DNA of 64,000 nucleotides from DASWZN01 sp036404435 (GCA_036404435.1 DASWZN010000044.1:67352-131351), one strand, 5' to 3'; counted from the stretch's first letter, positions 39,053 to 47,827 are shown. Notes: a model not told the origin generated them from the sequence alone. Numbers and translations: made by a program.

Positions 39053-41713
39053 TCAGTTCAGCCCGTCCAGAGTGGCTCGGTTCTTCTTTAGCTGGTCCTC
39101 GTAGCCGGCCAGCTTCTGGCGAATGGACTCTACCACGTGTTCCGGCGCCCGCGCCAGGAACGTCTCGTCGGCGAGCTGGCGGTTCGAATTGGCAATGTTC
39201 TTTTCGAGCTGTTCGTTCTCCTTCTCCAACCGTTTGCGGAGGATCTCGGCTTGCGCCGCGGGCACATCGAGCACCAGGTCGAAGCCGGACGTGGAGCGCT
39301 TCACGCCCGCGGCTCCGGCGCCGTCGCAACGCACATCGAGCGTCACCCTGGCGAACCCTTGGATGACGCCGAGTTGCGCGCGCGCCACCTCGGCCGCCGC
39401 GCCGGAGGAAACCAGCACGGCATCGAACTCCTGCTTGGGATCGAGCGCAAAGTCGGCGCGCAGGTTGCGGACCATGACAACAATGTCCTGGAGGATCTGC
39501 ATGTCGCGCTCGGCGGCGTGATCCGCGGCATGAGAATCGTACTCGGGGTAGGAGGCGACGGCGATGGAAACGGGCCGCTCACCGGCGTTCGCCAGGAGCC
39601 TCTGCCACAGCTCCTCGGTGAGGAACGGCATGATGGGATGCAGGAGCCGCAGGGCCGCCTCGAAAACGGTGAGCAGGTTGCGCCAGTCGGTGGTCAGGCC
39701 CGAGTCGGGCTCGAACCGCAGCTTCTTGATTTCGAGATACCAGTCGCAGAACTCGTGCCAGAAGAACTGCCAGACCAGCTCGGCGGCCTCATGGAAACGG
39801 TAACGGTCGATGGCGCGGTTCATCAGGTCCGCGCATTGATTCAGCCGGCTGAAGATCCAGCGGTCCTCGAGCGGCGCTTCGAGGCCCGGAGAGTTGAACT
39901 CCGGCAGCAGGGCGGCGCCTTCCGCGGGCACCCAACTCGAGATGCCCGAGCGCTCCATGTTCATGAAGATCAGGCGCGCGGCGTTCCAGATCTTGTTGGC
40001 GAAGTTGCGGGCGCTCTCCATGCGCTCGTCGGTAAAGACGATGTCGGTGCCCGGGGCGGCGGCGCGCAGGAAGGCCATGCGCACGGCGTCGGTGCCGTAT
40101 TTCTCGGTGACCAGAAGCGGGTCCACCACGTTGCCTTTGGTCTTGGACATCTTCTGCCGCTCGGCATCGCGCACCAGGGCGTGGATGTAGACCTCGCGAA
40201 ACGGCACGTCTCCGGTACATTCGAGGCCGAGCATGATCATCCGCGCCACCCAGAAGAACAGGATGTCGAAACCGGTGATCATCAGCGACGTGGGGTAAAA
40301 AGTTTTGAGGTCTTCGGTCTGGTCCGGCCAGCCTAGCGTGGAGAACGGCCATAGCCCGGAGCTGAACCAGGTGTCGAGCACGTCGGGATCCTGCTCGAGG
40401 CGGGCCGATCCGCACGGGCAGGCGTTGGGGTCGGTGCGCGAAACGACGATCTGGCCGCAATCGCGGCAATACCAGGCGGGGATGCGATGGCCCCACCAGA
40501 GCTGGCGCGAAATGCACCAGTCGCGGATGTTATACATCCACTCGTAATAAGTCTTGGTGACGTTGTCCGGCGTAAACCGGATGCGGCCCTCTTCCACAAC
40601 CTTGATGGCCGGCTCCGCCAATGGCTTCGCTTTCACGAACCACTGCGTGGAGACTAGCGGCTCGACCGGCGTCTTGCAGCGCTGGCAGCGGCCGAGGCTT
40701 AGCTCGTAGGGTTCGATCTTCTCGATCAGGCCGAGCTTCCCGAGGTCGTCGACCACGCGTTCGCGCGCCGTCATGCGGTCGAGCCCGGCGTAAGCGCCGG
40801 CAGCCGGGGTCATGCGGCCGGTTTCGTCGATCACCTGGATCTTCGGCAGGTTGTGGCGGCGGCCGGCCTCGAAGTCGTTGAGGTCGTGGGCGGGCGTGAC
40901 CTTTACGACGCCGGTTCCGAATTCGGGGTCGGCCACCTCGTCGGCGATCACCGGAATGTCGCGGTTCATGAGAGGCAGACGGACCGTGGCGCCGTGCAGG
41001 TCGAGGTAGCGCTTGTCCTTCGGATTGACGGCGACGGCGGTGTCGCCGAGCATGGTTTCCGGCCGCGTGGTGGCGACCACCAGCACACGGTTCGTTCCGT
41101 TGACGGGATAGCGGATGTGCCAGAGGTTGCCGGGCTTGGGATCGTGCGTGACTTCGAGATCGGAGAGCGCGGTCTGGCAGCGCGGGCACCAGTTCACCAT
41201 GTACTCGCCGCGGTAGATGAGGCCCTTCTCATAGAGGCGGACGAAGACCTCGCGCACGGCGCGCGAGAGGCCGGGATCTAGCGTGAATCGCTCGCGGCTC
41301 CAATCGCAACTGGCGCCCATGCGGATCATCTGGGCCTTGATCGTTCCGCCGTAGCGCTCTTTCCATTCCCAGACTCGCTTCTCGAACTCGGCGCGGCCGA
41401 GCTGGCGGCCGTCGATGCCCTCGGCGGTCAGCTTGCGCTCGACCAGCATCTGGGTGGCGATTCCGGCGTGGTCGGTGCCGGGGAGCCAGAGGGTGTTGTC
41501 GCCGCGCATGCGGTGCCAGCGGACGGTGACGTCGATCTCGGTGTGCTCGAGCATGTGCCCGATGTGCAGCGAGCCGGTTACGTTGGGAGGGGGAATGGCG
41601 AGCGAGAACGAACGGCCGGCGGCCCCTCCGGCGCGGAAGATGCCGGAGTCGATCCACCAGGCTGCCCAGTGCGGTTCAAACCGTTGGGGCTCATAGACTT
41701 TCTCAAGTTGCAT
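39053..41713 (-). CDS. valS: valyl-tRNA synthetase
   Basis: This charges tRNA-Val. The 886-residue class I enzyme has PPPNVTGSLHIGHMLEHTEI (HIGH signature), the editing domain with TTRPETMLGDTAVAVNP, the zinc-type CRDCGQIVVSRTDPNACPCG insertion and the KMSKTKGNVVDP signature. It ends with the coiled-coil tRNA-binding arm (LRKRLEKENEQLEKNIANSN). It begins MQLEKVYEPQRFEPHWAAWW, which fits the family. It stands alone between repeats. Confidence 0.97.
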   Translation of the reverse strand: MQLEKVYEPQRFEPHWAAWWIDSGIFRAGGAAGRSFSLAIPPPNVTGSLHIGHMLEHTEIDVTVRWHRMRGDNTLWLPGTDHAGIATQMLVERKLTAEGIDGRQLGRAEFEKRVWEWKERYGGTIKAQMIRMGASCDWSRERFTLDPGLSRAVREVFVRLYEKGLIYRGEYMVNWCPRCQTALSDLEVTHDPKPGNLWHIRYPVNGTNRVLVVATTRPETMLGDTAVAVNPKDKRYLDLHGATVRLPLMNRDIPVIADEVADPEFGTGVVKVTPAHDLNDFEAGRRHNLPKIQVIDETGRMTPAAGAYAGLDRMTARERVVDDLGKLGLIEKIEPYELSLGRCQRCKTPVEPLVSTQWFVKAKPLAEPAIKVVEEGRIRFTPDNVTKTYYEWMYNIRDWCISRQLWWGHRIPAWYCRDCGQIVVSRTDPNACPCGSARLEQDPDVLDTWFSSGLWPFSTLGWPDQTEDLKTFYPTSLMITGFDILFFWVARMIMLGLECTGDVPFREVYIHALVRDAERQKMSKTKGNVVDPLLVTEKYGTDAVRMAFLRAAAPGTDIVFTDERMESARNFANKIWNAARLIFMNMERSGISSWVPAEGAALLPEFNSPGLEAPLEDRWIFSRLNQCADLMNRAIDRYRFHEAAELVWQFFWHEFCDWYLEIKKLRFEPDSGLTTDWRNLLTVFEAALRLLHPIMPFLTEELWQRLLANAGERPVSIAVASYPEYDSHAADHAAERDMQILQDIVVMVRNLRADFALDPKQEFDAVLVSSGAAAEVARAQLGVIQGFARVTLDVRCDGAGAAGVKRSTSGFDLVLDVPAAQAEILRKRLEKENEQLEKNIANSNRQLADETFLARAPEHVVESIRQKLAGYEDQLKKNRATLDGLN

Positions 41714-41895
41714 GAAGAACTAACAATTTTAGCATGAGGGTCCGGGCGGACCGACATTCAAAGCCAGCCGAAGAGCCCGCACGACTCGTTCAGCGAGAGG
41801 GGACAGGTGGTTGCGGCGGGCGGTGCTCAGAACCATTACAAGCCCGCCGTTGTGCAGAAGCGGCAGCCGGACGCCGGAGAGACGGCCGGGGAAGC

Positions 41896-42116
41896 TCAAA
41901 GCCAGCCGAAGGCCCAGGCGGCCGCGATCAGCAGGAGCGAAACCACGCCGGCGGCGCCCAACACAATAGCCACGCGGTCGACGTCGCGGAGGTGAACGAG
42001 CGTCCTGCGAACGTCGGCGGGGCGCATGAAAGCCTCGTGTTCGGCAAGGTCCCGGCGACTCCGCCCCAGCCGATGACCGCCCAAGCGAGGTAGGAAAGAC
42101 CCACGTAGACGTGCAT
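41896..42116 (-). pseudogene. frameshifted small membrane protein
   Basis: Two overlapping frames each hold half of a plausible protein. The first begins at the ATG at 42116, MHVYVGLSYLAWAVIGWGGV, a membrane helix. The second continues in another frame as HEAFMRPADVRRTLVHLRDV, then AIVLGAAGVVSLLLIAAAWA and a stop at 41896. Neither frame alone is coherent, so a single-base indel around 42045 (mutation, sequencing error or recoding) is likely. The product would be a small two-helix membrane protein of about 72 residues. Confidence 0.5.
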
Positions 42117-42207
42117 GCGCCTGTCCCATTTTCAACCCGCGCGGCCGTGCGAACAACCGGGGCCGGCGCACCGCATCCCAAAGAAACGACGGCCGCTTCT
42201 AAGGTTG

Positions 42208-42233
42208 GGTAGTGGGGTCATGACCCCACTACC
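42208..42233. repeat. 26-bp perfect palindrome upstream of tRNA-Asn
   Basis: The palindrome has no loop; its half-site is GGTAGTGGGGTCA. It is flanked by the direct repeat AAGGTT and stands five bases before the -35 box of the tRNA-Asn promoter. There is no T-run, so it is not a standard terminator. Confidence 0.8.
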
Positions 42234-42238
42234 TAAGG

Positions 42239-42268
42239 TTGACACTCCGCCGTCCGGTTTGTTTTAAT
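42239..42268 (+). promoter_or_regulatory. sigma-70-type promoter of tRNA-Asn
   Basis: A perfect -35 TTGACA (42239-42244) and a -10 TTTAAT (42263-42268) are separated by 18 bases. The tRNA begins 20 bases after the -10 element. Confidence 0.7.
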
Positions 42269-42288
42269 GAGGACTGTCAACCAGTTGC

Positions 42289-42365
<77 letters not shown>

Positions 42366-42658
42366 ATAAGTCCTTTAGTTTCAACGCACCCCTTAGCAAA
42401 CACGCCACTTGCCGCGCCACGCCCAAGCTGGGTGCGCCCATCGCGATTTACCCATCCTTACCCATATTTCCTTATCCTTATCCCCTGGGGTACCCCCAGT
42501 TTCCCCCCAGTGCTTCGCACGATCCGCCACGAATTGGTCAACTGCTGACTGGCCTGCCGTACCAACGCAAGAACTTCCCGTTCGCAGAACTCCCGCGTGT
42601 CAGCCCTGGTAGACGATCCATGCTTGATTCCGGCGCACGCCCGTGCTCGAATGACCAA

Positions 42659-43198
42659 ATGGACACCCCTCAACCACACTTTCGGGGACTGGTCGCTAGG
42701 ACCGTCGTGGCGCACACCATCACCTATTTCTTCATGGGACTGCTTGCCTCTTTCTTCCTTGACTACAGGGCCGCCTTCGCCCGCCCCGAGGTGGCCTGTT
42801 GGATGCGACAAATCAGTGATCCGTGGGTTATGGCGGGCCCGTTGTTCCAGCCGATTCGGGGCTTGGTATTCGCCTTGGTCTTCTATCCACTGCGAGAGAG
42901 TCTGTTCGGGAAGAAGAACGGCTGGCTGCTCATGTGGTGGATTCTGGTAGCGCTCGGCATCCTCTCCACGTTCGGACCGGCGCCCGGATCGGTAGAGGGA
43001 ATGATCTACACCCGCCTGCCCATCCTGGGTCAGATGAGAGGGTGGCTGGAGGTTGTGCCCCAGGCGCTCCTGCTCTCCGCGCTGCTCTGCTATTGGGTCA
43101 ATCGGCCCGGGAAGAAGTGGCTGAACTGGACACTGGGGGTCGTCTTCTTCCTCCTGCTGCTGATGCCCGTCCTGGGTCTCATTGCGCGCAAAAGCTGA
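42659..43198 (+). CDS. hypothetical multi-span membrane protein
   Basis: A 179-residue inner-membrane protein from the ATG at 42659 (MDTPQPHFRGLVARTVVAHT); 13 upstream in-frame codons are less likely. It has about four or five membrane helices, among them ITYFFMGLLASFFLD, LMWWILVALGILSTFG and LGVVFFLLLLMPVLGLIA. The length and the LARTVVAHTITYFFMGLLA start resemble hypothetical proteins common in acidobacteria. The function is unknown. The upstream 295 bases after tRNA-Asn hold only pyrimidine-rich, low-complexity DNA. Confidence 0.65.
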   Translation: MDTPQPHFRGLVARTVVAHTITYFFMGLLASFFLDYRAAFARPEVACWMRQISDPWVMAGPLFQPIRGLVFALVFYPLRESLFGKKNGWLLMWWILVALGILSTFGPAPGSVEGMIYTRLPILGQMRGWLEVVPQALLLSALLCYWVNRPGKKWLNWTLGVVFFLLLLMPVLGLIARKS

Positions 43199-43207
43199 GT
43201 TGAAGCG

Positions 43208-43372
43208 TCAGGGTGCAAGATACCCGTTGATATCCAGAATCACGCGGGTCTGCTTGATGACGAAGATGCTGATGGCGCCGTTCGCGCCCGCCGGCACAAT
43301 AGCGGCGCCGCCAGGAACTGGTCCCAGCACCGCGGCGTTGCCTGCGAACCGGCTCATCAGGAAGTTGGGAGC
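43208..43372 (-). pseudogene. C-terminal fragment of a secreted repeat-type protein
   Basis: A frame bounded upstream by a TAA reads NFLMSRFAGNAAVLGPVPGG, AIVPAGANGAISIFVIKQTR, then VILDINGYLAP and stop. The 'DINGY-x-AP' end is the typical C-terminus of a secreted beta-rich protein family abundant in acidobacteria. No signal peptide or body remains, so this is the left-over end of a deleted gene. Confidence 0.55.
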
Positions 43373-43546
43373 TTAGCGCACAGTCCTTCTTTGAGCGACA
43401 AAGCCGGCGGCATACCAGGTGCCCAGCACCAGGAAAGCTATGCCAACGAAAGTTCGTCCATGGGTGTGCCCAGTTGCAAGAACGAAGATGCCCAACAGCA
43501 GATAGCAGACCGCCAACCCACCGCGAAGCGCTGCTGAGGTCAACAT
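43373..43546 (-). CDS. 57-residue two-helix membrane protein
   Basis: The ATG at 43546 encodes MLTSAALRGGLAVCYLLLGI, FVLATGHTHGRTFVGIAFLV, then LGTWYAAGFVAQRRTVR. It has two hydrophobic helices joined by a polar turn with His residues. It lies in intact frame beside the dead fragment above. No family is recognised. Its coding potential rests on length, hydrophobic pattern and start/stop integrity. Confidence 0.5.
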   Translation of the reverse strand: MLTSAALRGGLAVCYLLLGIFVLATGHTHGRTFVGIAFLVLGTWYAAGFVAQRRTVR

Positions 43547-43728
43547 GCTGATGGCTGAAGTGTATCAAGGCGCACAGTTCTCGCGAGCACCACAGCCAAG
43601 GCGTCCAAAACACCTGTACATCGAATTGTTCTGGGAGTATAATCGCCCTAGAGGCTCGGTTCGACAGGCCAGCGCAAAGCGCACCCTCCGAAAGGCACCT
43701 CCACTTTTGATGTATCGGAAGGTGAGGC

Positions 43729-45069
43729 ATGCTTGCGCAGACAACGATCTCCCCCCAAGTTCAGGTTTGGCCCATCGACCGGCTCGTCTTCTACGCCCGC
43801 AATCCCCGCAAGAACGACGCCGCGGTGGATCGCATGTGCAGCAGCATCCGCGAATTCGGCTTCAAGGTGCCGGTGCTGGCGCGCAGCGACGGCGAGGTCG
43901 TGGATGGCCATCTGCGCCTGAAAGCCGCGCGCAGGCTGGGATCGTGGCCCGGTGGAGACACGACTGCAATCCCCGTCATCCTCTGCGATGAGTGGACGCC
44001 GGCCCAGGTCAAAGCTTTTCGGCTCATGGTGAATCGATCGGTGGCGTGGGCGGACTGGGACGAAGAGCTTCTCTCCCTGGAGTTGCAGGAACTCGCCGCG
44101 GCCGACTTTGACCTCTCGCTCACCGGCTTCGATCCCCGAGAACTGGAAGACCTTCTGACCCTCCCGGGCAACGACGAGCAAGCCGACGTCGCGCCGCCAC
44201 TGCCAGAGAATCCAGTGTCCCGACCGGGCGACCTGTGGCTCTGCGGCAACCGGCGCAACCAACATCGGGTCCACTGCGCCGATGCCACCAGCCCGGAGGC
44301 CGTGGCGCGGCTGCTGGGCGACCGCAAACCGTTCTTGATGGTCACGGACCCTCCTTACGGGATCGAGCTCGACTCTGAATGGCGCGACCGCGCCGGCCTC
44401 AATGGCTGCGGACCTGCGGAAGCCAGCTACATGAAGCACCGCACGGAGGGGCACACCGAGACAACCATCTCCGGGGACACGCGCGCCGACTGGTCGGCGG
44501 CGTTCGCGCTCGTACCAAGCCTTCAGATCGCTTACGTGTGGCACGCCAGCGTCTTCACGCGCGAAGTGCTCGATGGACTCCTGCGGATCGGCTTCCTGCA
44601 CCACCAGCAGATCATCTGGGACAAGCAGCGCACGGTGCTCACGCGCACGCATTACTGGTTTCAGCATGAGCCATGTTGGTACGTCCGGAAGAAGAACGCG
44701 CCGTGGTACGGCAAGGCCGGCGAGAACTCCACGATCTGGGCTTGTCCTTCGCCCAAATTCATCATGGGCGGCTCGGACGAGGAGAAGTTCGATCACCCAA
44801 CCCAAAAGCCGGTCGAGTTGATGCGGCGCCCGATCCTGAACCACACCAGGCGGGGGGAGTTGGTTTACGACGGGTTCCTTGGATCAGGGACGACCCTCGC
44901 CGCCGCGGAGCTCACTGAGCGCGTCTGCCTGGGCCTCGAGTTGGATCCCAAGTACATCGATGTCGCAGTTCAGCGCTGGCAATCTTTAAGCAACCAGAAG
45001 GCCACGCTCGACGGCGATGGCCGCACGTTCGACGAGATCGCCGAGGAGCGCCGGAAGGCGGCGGCATGA
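43729..45069 (+). CDS. ParB-like domain fused to a site-specific DNA methyltransferase
   Basis: A 446-residue phage/island-type methylase. The N-terminal ParB/sulfiredoxin-fold domain (residues 1-120) has YARNPRKNDAAVDRMCSSIR, with VPVLARSDGEVVDGHLRLKA as its nucleotide motif. The methyltransferase domain has the amino-methylase catalytic motif TDPPYGIELDSEWR, a target-recognition middle, and the S-adenosylmethionine motif YDGFLGSGTTLAAAELT near the end, so motif IV precedes motif I (beta-type order). No endonuclease is adjacent. It is an orphan methylase typical of prophages, near packaging-type genes. Confidence 0.88.
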   Translation: MLAQTTISPQVQVWPIDRLVFYARNPRKNDAAVDRMCSSIREFGFKVPVLARSDGEVVDGHLRLKAARRLGSWPGGDTTAIPVILCDEWTPAQVKAFRLMVNRSVAWADWDEELLSLELQELAAADFDLSLTGFDPRELEDLLTLPGNDEQADVAPPLPENPVSRPGDLWLCGNRRNQHRVHCADATSPEAVARLLGDRKPFLMVTDPPYGIELDSEWRDRAGLNGCGPAEASYMKHRTEGHTETTISGDTRADWSAAFALVPSLQIAYVWHASVFTREVLDGLLRIGFLHHQQIIWDKQRTVLTRTHYWFQHEPCWYVRKKNAPWYGKAGENSTIWACPSPKFIMGGSDEEKFDHPTQKPVELMRRPILNHTRRGELVYDGFLGSGTTLAAAELTERVCLGLELDPKYIDVAVQRWQSLSNQKATLDGDGRTFDEIAEERRKAAA

Positions 45070-45276
45070 ATCGCACGTTGCCGCCAGGAGATCGCGGCCA
45101 TCGAAGCCCAGCTCCGGGCCGGGCACCCGGACGTGCAAGGGCTCTCCCTGGCGCTCGCGGACTGGCACGCGGAGCGGCGGCTGATCGAACAGGAAGTGGG
45201 GCAGCGAGAAGCAGAAAAGCCCGCCGCGACCGGAGCCGGGCGGGCCAGGAAGGGGGCGGGCGATGCTACGGGTTGA
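45070..45276 (+). pseudogene. small coiled-coil phage-type protein, start codon lost or shifted
   Basis: The frame reads CRQEIAAIEAQLRAGHPDVQ, GLSLALADWHAERRLIEQEV, then GQREAEKPAATGAG and ends TGA. It looks coding and heptad-like, but no start codon fits: the ATG overlapping the methylase stop is in another frame. A one-base shift near 45075 would join them. It is a partner of the methylase by position. Confidence 0.45.
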
Positions 45277-45892
45277 TCCGGTAGGTGCGCTCGCCGCCCT
45301 CGGGTTTGAAGGACTCGACCTTGTAGCCGGCCTTCTTCATCGCCCCGGCCATGAACCCGCGGACCGTGTGCTTTTGCCAGCCCATCGTCTTCATAATCTC
45401 GGCCAGCGTAGCGCCGTTCTTGCGCTGGAGCATGGCGACCACCTGGGCGGTCTTGCTCCCTTCGCGCGGCCCGGCGCTGTCCTTCGCCTTGGCGGCTTTC
45501 TTGCCCTTGGGCGCGCTCTTCGCGGGGGTGGTCTTCTTGCTCGCCTTCCCCTTGGCAGGCGCTCCCTTGGCCGCCTGTGCGCGGCCCTTGGCCTTCTTGG
45601 GCGCCTTGGGCTTCAACGGTTCTGCGGCAGCCTTCGCAGCTTCGCCAAAGGCCTGGAGGCGCGCCCAGATGCGCTTGGCGGCAACCTTGGCGCTCTTGAA
45701 GCCGTCGACGGGCTCGACGCCCGGAAGGCTGTTCCAGAGGGCCACCAGGCGCTCGGCTGGCCAGCCGGCGAGCAGCGCCGCCAGTTCCTTCTGGCTGGCG
45801 AAGGTATCGAAGGGGGTGCTGGTTGCGGCGGCGGCTTCTTCTGCAGAGCCAAACGCCGTGATGTTGTTGTCGCTGTCTATCGTAAACGTCAT
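45266..45892 (-). CDS. DUF3489 domain protein with Lys/Ala-rich linker
   Basis: A 208-residue, highly basic protein. The start MTFTIDSDNNITAFGSAEEA follows the usual N-terminus of the family. Residues about 20-90 form a helical domain (FDTFASQKELAALLAGWPAE). Residues about 95-150 are Lys/Ala/Pro repeats like histone H1 tails. The DUF3489 winged-helix-like domain closes it: SKTAQVVAMLQRKNGATLAE, IMKTMGWQKHTVRGFMAGAM and KPEGGERTYRI. A DNA-binding role is likely. It is transcribed against the methylase. Confidence 0.8.
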   Translation of the reverse strand: MTFTIDSDNNITAFGSAEEAAAATSTPFDTFASQKELAALLAGWPAERLVALWNSLPGVEPVDGFKSAKVAAKRIWARLQAFGEAAKAAAEPLKPKAPKKAKGRAQAAKGAPAKGKASKKTTPAKSAPKGKKAAKAKDSAGPREGSKTAQVVAMLQRKNGATLAEIMKTMGWQKHTVRGFMAGAMKKAGYKVESFKPEGGERTYRINP

Positions 45893-46035
45893 TCTGAATC
45901 TCCTTGGTGCCACGCTCTGCGCGGTCATGACATGGATCACTCCGAAGCGATTGAAAAGCAAGGCAATTGTGCAGGGAATCGCTCAGGGCGATGGAACGGC
46001 GATGCAGGCCGGCAGATTGCGTCAGGTTGCGTCAG

Positions 46036-46428
46036 ATGAAGGGTCACGGCTCGAAATTCGGGCGGAAGAAGGAGGAGGCGGTTGCCGCGCTGCTCACCCA
46101 GCGCAATCTGGAGGAGGCCGCCCGCTCGATCGAGATCGCACCCAACACCCTCCTGCGCTGGATGAAGGAACCGGAGTTCGACAACGCCTATCGGAAGGCA
46201 CGCCGGGCGGCCTACGGGCAGGCCACAGCTCGCCTTCACCAGGCGTCGAGCGCGGCAGTTTCCGCTGTGCTGAAGATCATGGTCGATGCCAGCGCGCCGG
46301 CGTCCACGCGGCTCCGCGCCGCGGATATCGTGTTAGGGCACACGGCCAAGGCCATCGAGATCGAAGATATCGACGCGCGCGTGACGGCACTTGAAGCAGC
46401 GACGGCCAGTGGAGAGCAGCAGCGATGA
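46036..46428 (+). CDS. terminase small subunit-like / helix-turn-helix protein
   Basis: A 130-residue protein from the ATG at 46036. It opens MKGHGSKFGRKKEEAVAALL and has a DNA-binding motif, TQRNLEEAARSIEIAPNTLL-RWMKEPEF, followed by helices AAYGQATARLHQASSAAVSA and APASTRLRAADIVLGHTAKA. This layout fits the small-terminase/homeodomain-like proteins of phages and islands. Its stop overlaps the next ATG by four bases. No large terminase, portal or capsid gene is present, so it belongs to a cassette rather than an intact prophage. Confidence 0.7.
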   Translation: MKGHGSKFGRKKEEAVAALLTQRNLEEAARSIEIAPNTLLRWMKEPEFDNAYRKARRAAYGQATARLHQASSAAVSAVLKIMVDASAPASTRLRAADIVLGHTAKAIEIEDIDARVTALEAATASGEQQR

Positions 46429-46679
46429 CTGCGGTCATGAGACGAATCCGCCGGCTTGAGGACCAATTCGGGTCGGTGGACCGGCCGCGAGACCGTTTCC
46501 GAATCCTCGTGTGCAGCGCGGGCGCCGGGAAGAGCTTGGAGAACGCTACGTGCACCAGGACGCTCTGGCCCGACGGCACGTTGTTCGAGATGGTGGAGCT
46601 GGACGGAAGCAACGAGGGTCCTGGCGAGGTGACCGAGGAGGCACTGGACAGGTGGCTCGAAGGTTTCCCGATACAGTGA
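46425..46679 (+). CDS. small protein of the 'RRxxxLExRL' array, member 1
   Basis: An 84-residue protein coupled by ATGA overlap to the terminase-like gene. The N-terminus MTAVMRRIRRLEDQFGSVDR shares the short coiled motif of its neighbours. The body reads RFRILVCSAGAGKSLENATC, then TLFEMVELDG and a helical tail DRWLEGFPIQ. GAGKS resembles a P-loop by chance only. The function is unknown. Confidence 0.65.
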   Translation: MTAVMRRIRRLEDQFGSVDRPRDRFRILVCSAGAGKSLENATCTRTLWPDGTLFEMVELDGSNEGPGEVTEEALDRWLEGFPIQ

Positions 46680-46701
46680 ACGTGACGGATTGCGGGCAGG
46701 C

Positions 46702-46941
46702 ATGGCGAATCTTCTCAGGCGAGTCCGAAAGCTCGAAACGCGACTGACGGACAGCAGCGGCTTGGCTCCCCATTCCGAGGACTGGCGCGATTATTGGGAG
46801 CACAGGATTGAGCGGCTCCTTGGCGGACAGGCGCAGGGCGAGACAGGCCGCATACCGCTGGAAGCGGTCGACGCCCTCGTCGCAGCCGGCGCGGCGCGGG
46901 AAGAACTGTCTGGGAAGGATCTAGCGCAGGTGGGAGGCTGA
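46702..46941 (+). CDS. small protein of the 'RRxxxLExRL' array, member 2
   Basis: A 79-residue protein from MANLLRRVRKLETRLTDSSG, with DWRDYWEHRIERLLGGQAQG and a C-terminal helix VDALVAAGAAREELSGK. It begins 22 bases after member 1. The shared start motif and unrelated body suggest paralogous N-termini with exchanged C-termini. Confidence 0.6.
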   Translation: MANLLRRVRKLETRLTDSSGLAPHSEDWRDYWEHRIERLLGGQAQGETGRIPLEAVDALVAAGAAREELSGKDLAQVGG

Positions 46942-46962
46942 CGGAGGCCGGAGACAACGAAG

Positions 46963-47236
46963 ATGATCACCAGAAGTCTAGTTCGGCGTTTGGAGCGGCT
47001 GGAAACTCGCCTCATACCGGCTGGCGAACCGGTGGTCATCAACGTCCACTTCGTCGCCACGGATGGAAGCCGTGTTGGCGGCGTCCGCTTCACCGTTCCG
47101 CGCGCCGGAGGACGGCCAACTGGAAGTGCGGGGGTTGCCGGCGGCGCGCGGCCCGTGGCTGATCGGCAGTATCGCGAGGGTCCGCACCGATGAACTGGTA
47201 CTCGAACCTATGGACTTGACTGTAAGAATGTGCTAA
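46963..47236 (+). pseudogene. member 3 of the array, frameshifted
   Basis: The first frame gives MITRSLVRRLERLETRLIPA, GEPVVINVHFVATDGSRVGG, then drifts into low-quality sequence after VRFTVPR. The next frame continues in good style, EDGQLEVRGLPAARGPWLIG, SIARVRTDELVLEPMDLTVR, MC-stop. A one-base indel near 47100 would give a coherent protein of about 90 residues. This may be a mutation or a read error. Confidence 0.55.
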
Positions 47237-47245
47237 GAGTATAGA
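47215..47245 (+). promoter_or_regulatory. sigma-70-type promoter of the PEP-CTERM gene
   Basis: A -35 TTGACT and a -10 TATAGA are separated by about 18 bases, overlapping the end of the frameshifted array member. An SD sequence (CGGAGGCG) precedes the ATG at 47279. Confidence 0.65.
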
Positions 47246-47278
47246 CTCGACGCACAATCCAACACGGAGGCGATCACC

Positions 47279-47827
47279 ATGAACGCATTGCCGAAGGTCC
47301 TGGCTGCAACGGCGATTTTGCTGGCGGCTTCGCTATCGAGTTACGGGGCTGTGATCGACCAGGTGATTGCGTCGGATGGCTTCTATACTCCCTTCTCGGG
47401 CACCATCAATAGCGGCGACACAGGCGTCGCGGCCACCCTGGATTGGGACTCGGCGGTATTCGGCGCCGTCTTCATTATTGATTTCACGAATGGCGCCGGC
47501 ATCATTACCGACGTTCTGTTCAGCGACGCGGGTCACGATTCACCTGAATATGCAGGTGACTCGCTCGAGTTTGATGGCTTCTTCTCGGGCAATAGCGCGA
47601 TAGGGACGCCTTGCATCGCCGGACCGACCACAGCCTGCCTTCAGACGACGGGGGAGCCCCAGGACGTTACCGCCCTGATTGGGAGCTTCAATGGAGGCCA
47701 GGGTATATTCGGCGACGGCGACATTTCCGTCCTGGCTGACGATGCGGTGCCTGAGCCCACATCGCTCATCCTACTCGGCATCGGACTGGCATCCTTCAGT
47801 CTGATCCGCCGTCGCAAGACGGCATAG
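47279..47827 (+). CDS. PEP-CTERM sorting-domain secreted protein
   Basis: A 182-residue exported protein. The signal peptide is MNALPKVLAATAILLAASLS. The mature part is acidic and beta-rich (TLDWDSAVFGAVFIIDFTNG and DVLFSDAGHDSPEYAGDSLE). The C-terminus has the exosortase sorting signal VPEPTSLILLGIGLASFSLI-RRRK, that is, a PEP motif, a hydrophobic helix and Arg residues. It should be processed by an exosortase/EpsH system and exported to the surface or biofilm matrix. The exosortase gene is not in this window. Confidence 0.88.
   Translation: MNALPKVLAATAILLAASLSSYGAVIDQVIASDGFYTPFSGTINSGDTGVAATLDWDSAVFGAVFIIDFTNGAGIITDVLFSDAGHDSPEYAGDSLEFDGFFSGNSAIGTPCIAGPTTACLQTTGEPQDVTALIGSFNGGQGIFGDGDISVLADDAVPEPTSLILLGIGLASFSLIRRRKTA

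Noticed and set aside
39137..40336. 399-codon plus-strand frame opposite valS
   Set aside because: Antisense of the synthetase; no conserved features and no start signals.
43545..43991. Plus-strand frame starting MLMAEVYQG
   Set aside because: It mostly overlaps the ParB-methylase in another frame and looks non-coding; the reverse strand at the same site encodes a better 57-aa membrane protein.
46425..46679. GAGKS in array member 1 as a P-loop NTPase motif
   Set aside because: Spacing and context do not fit a Walker A: there is no preceding strand pattern or Walker B in an 84-residue protein.
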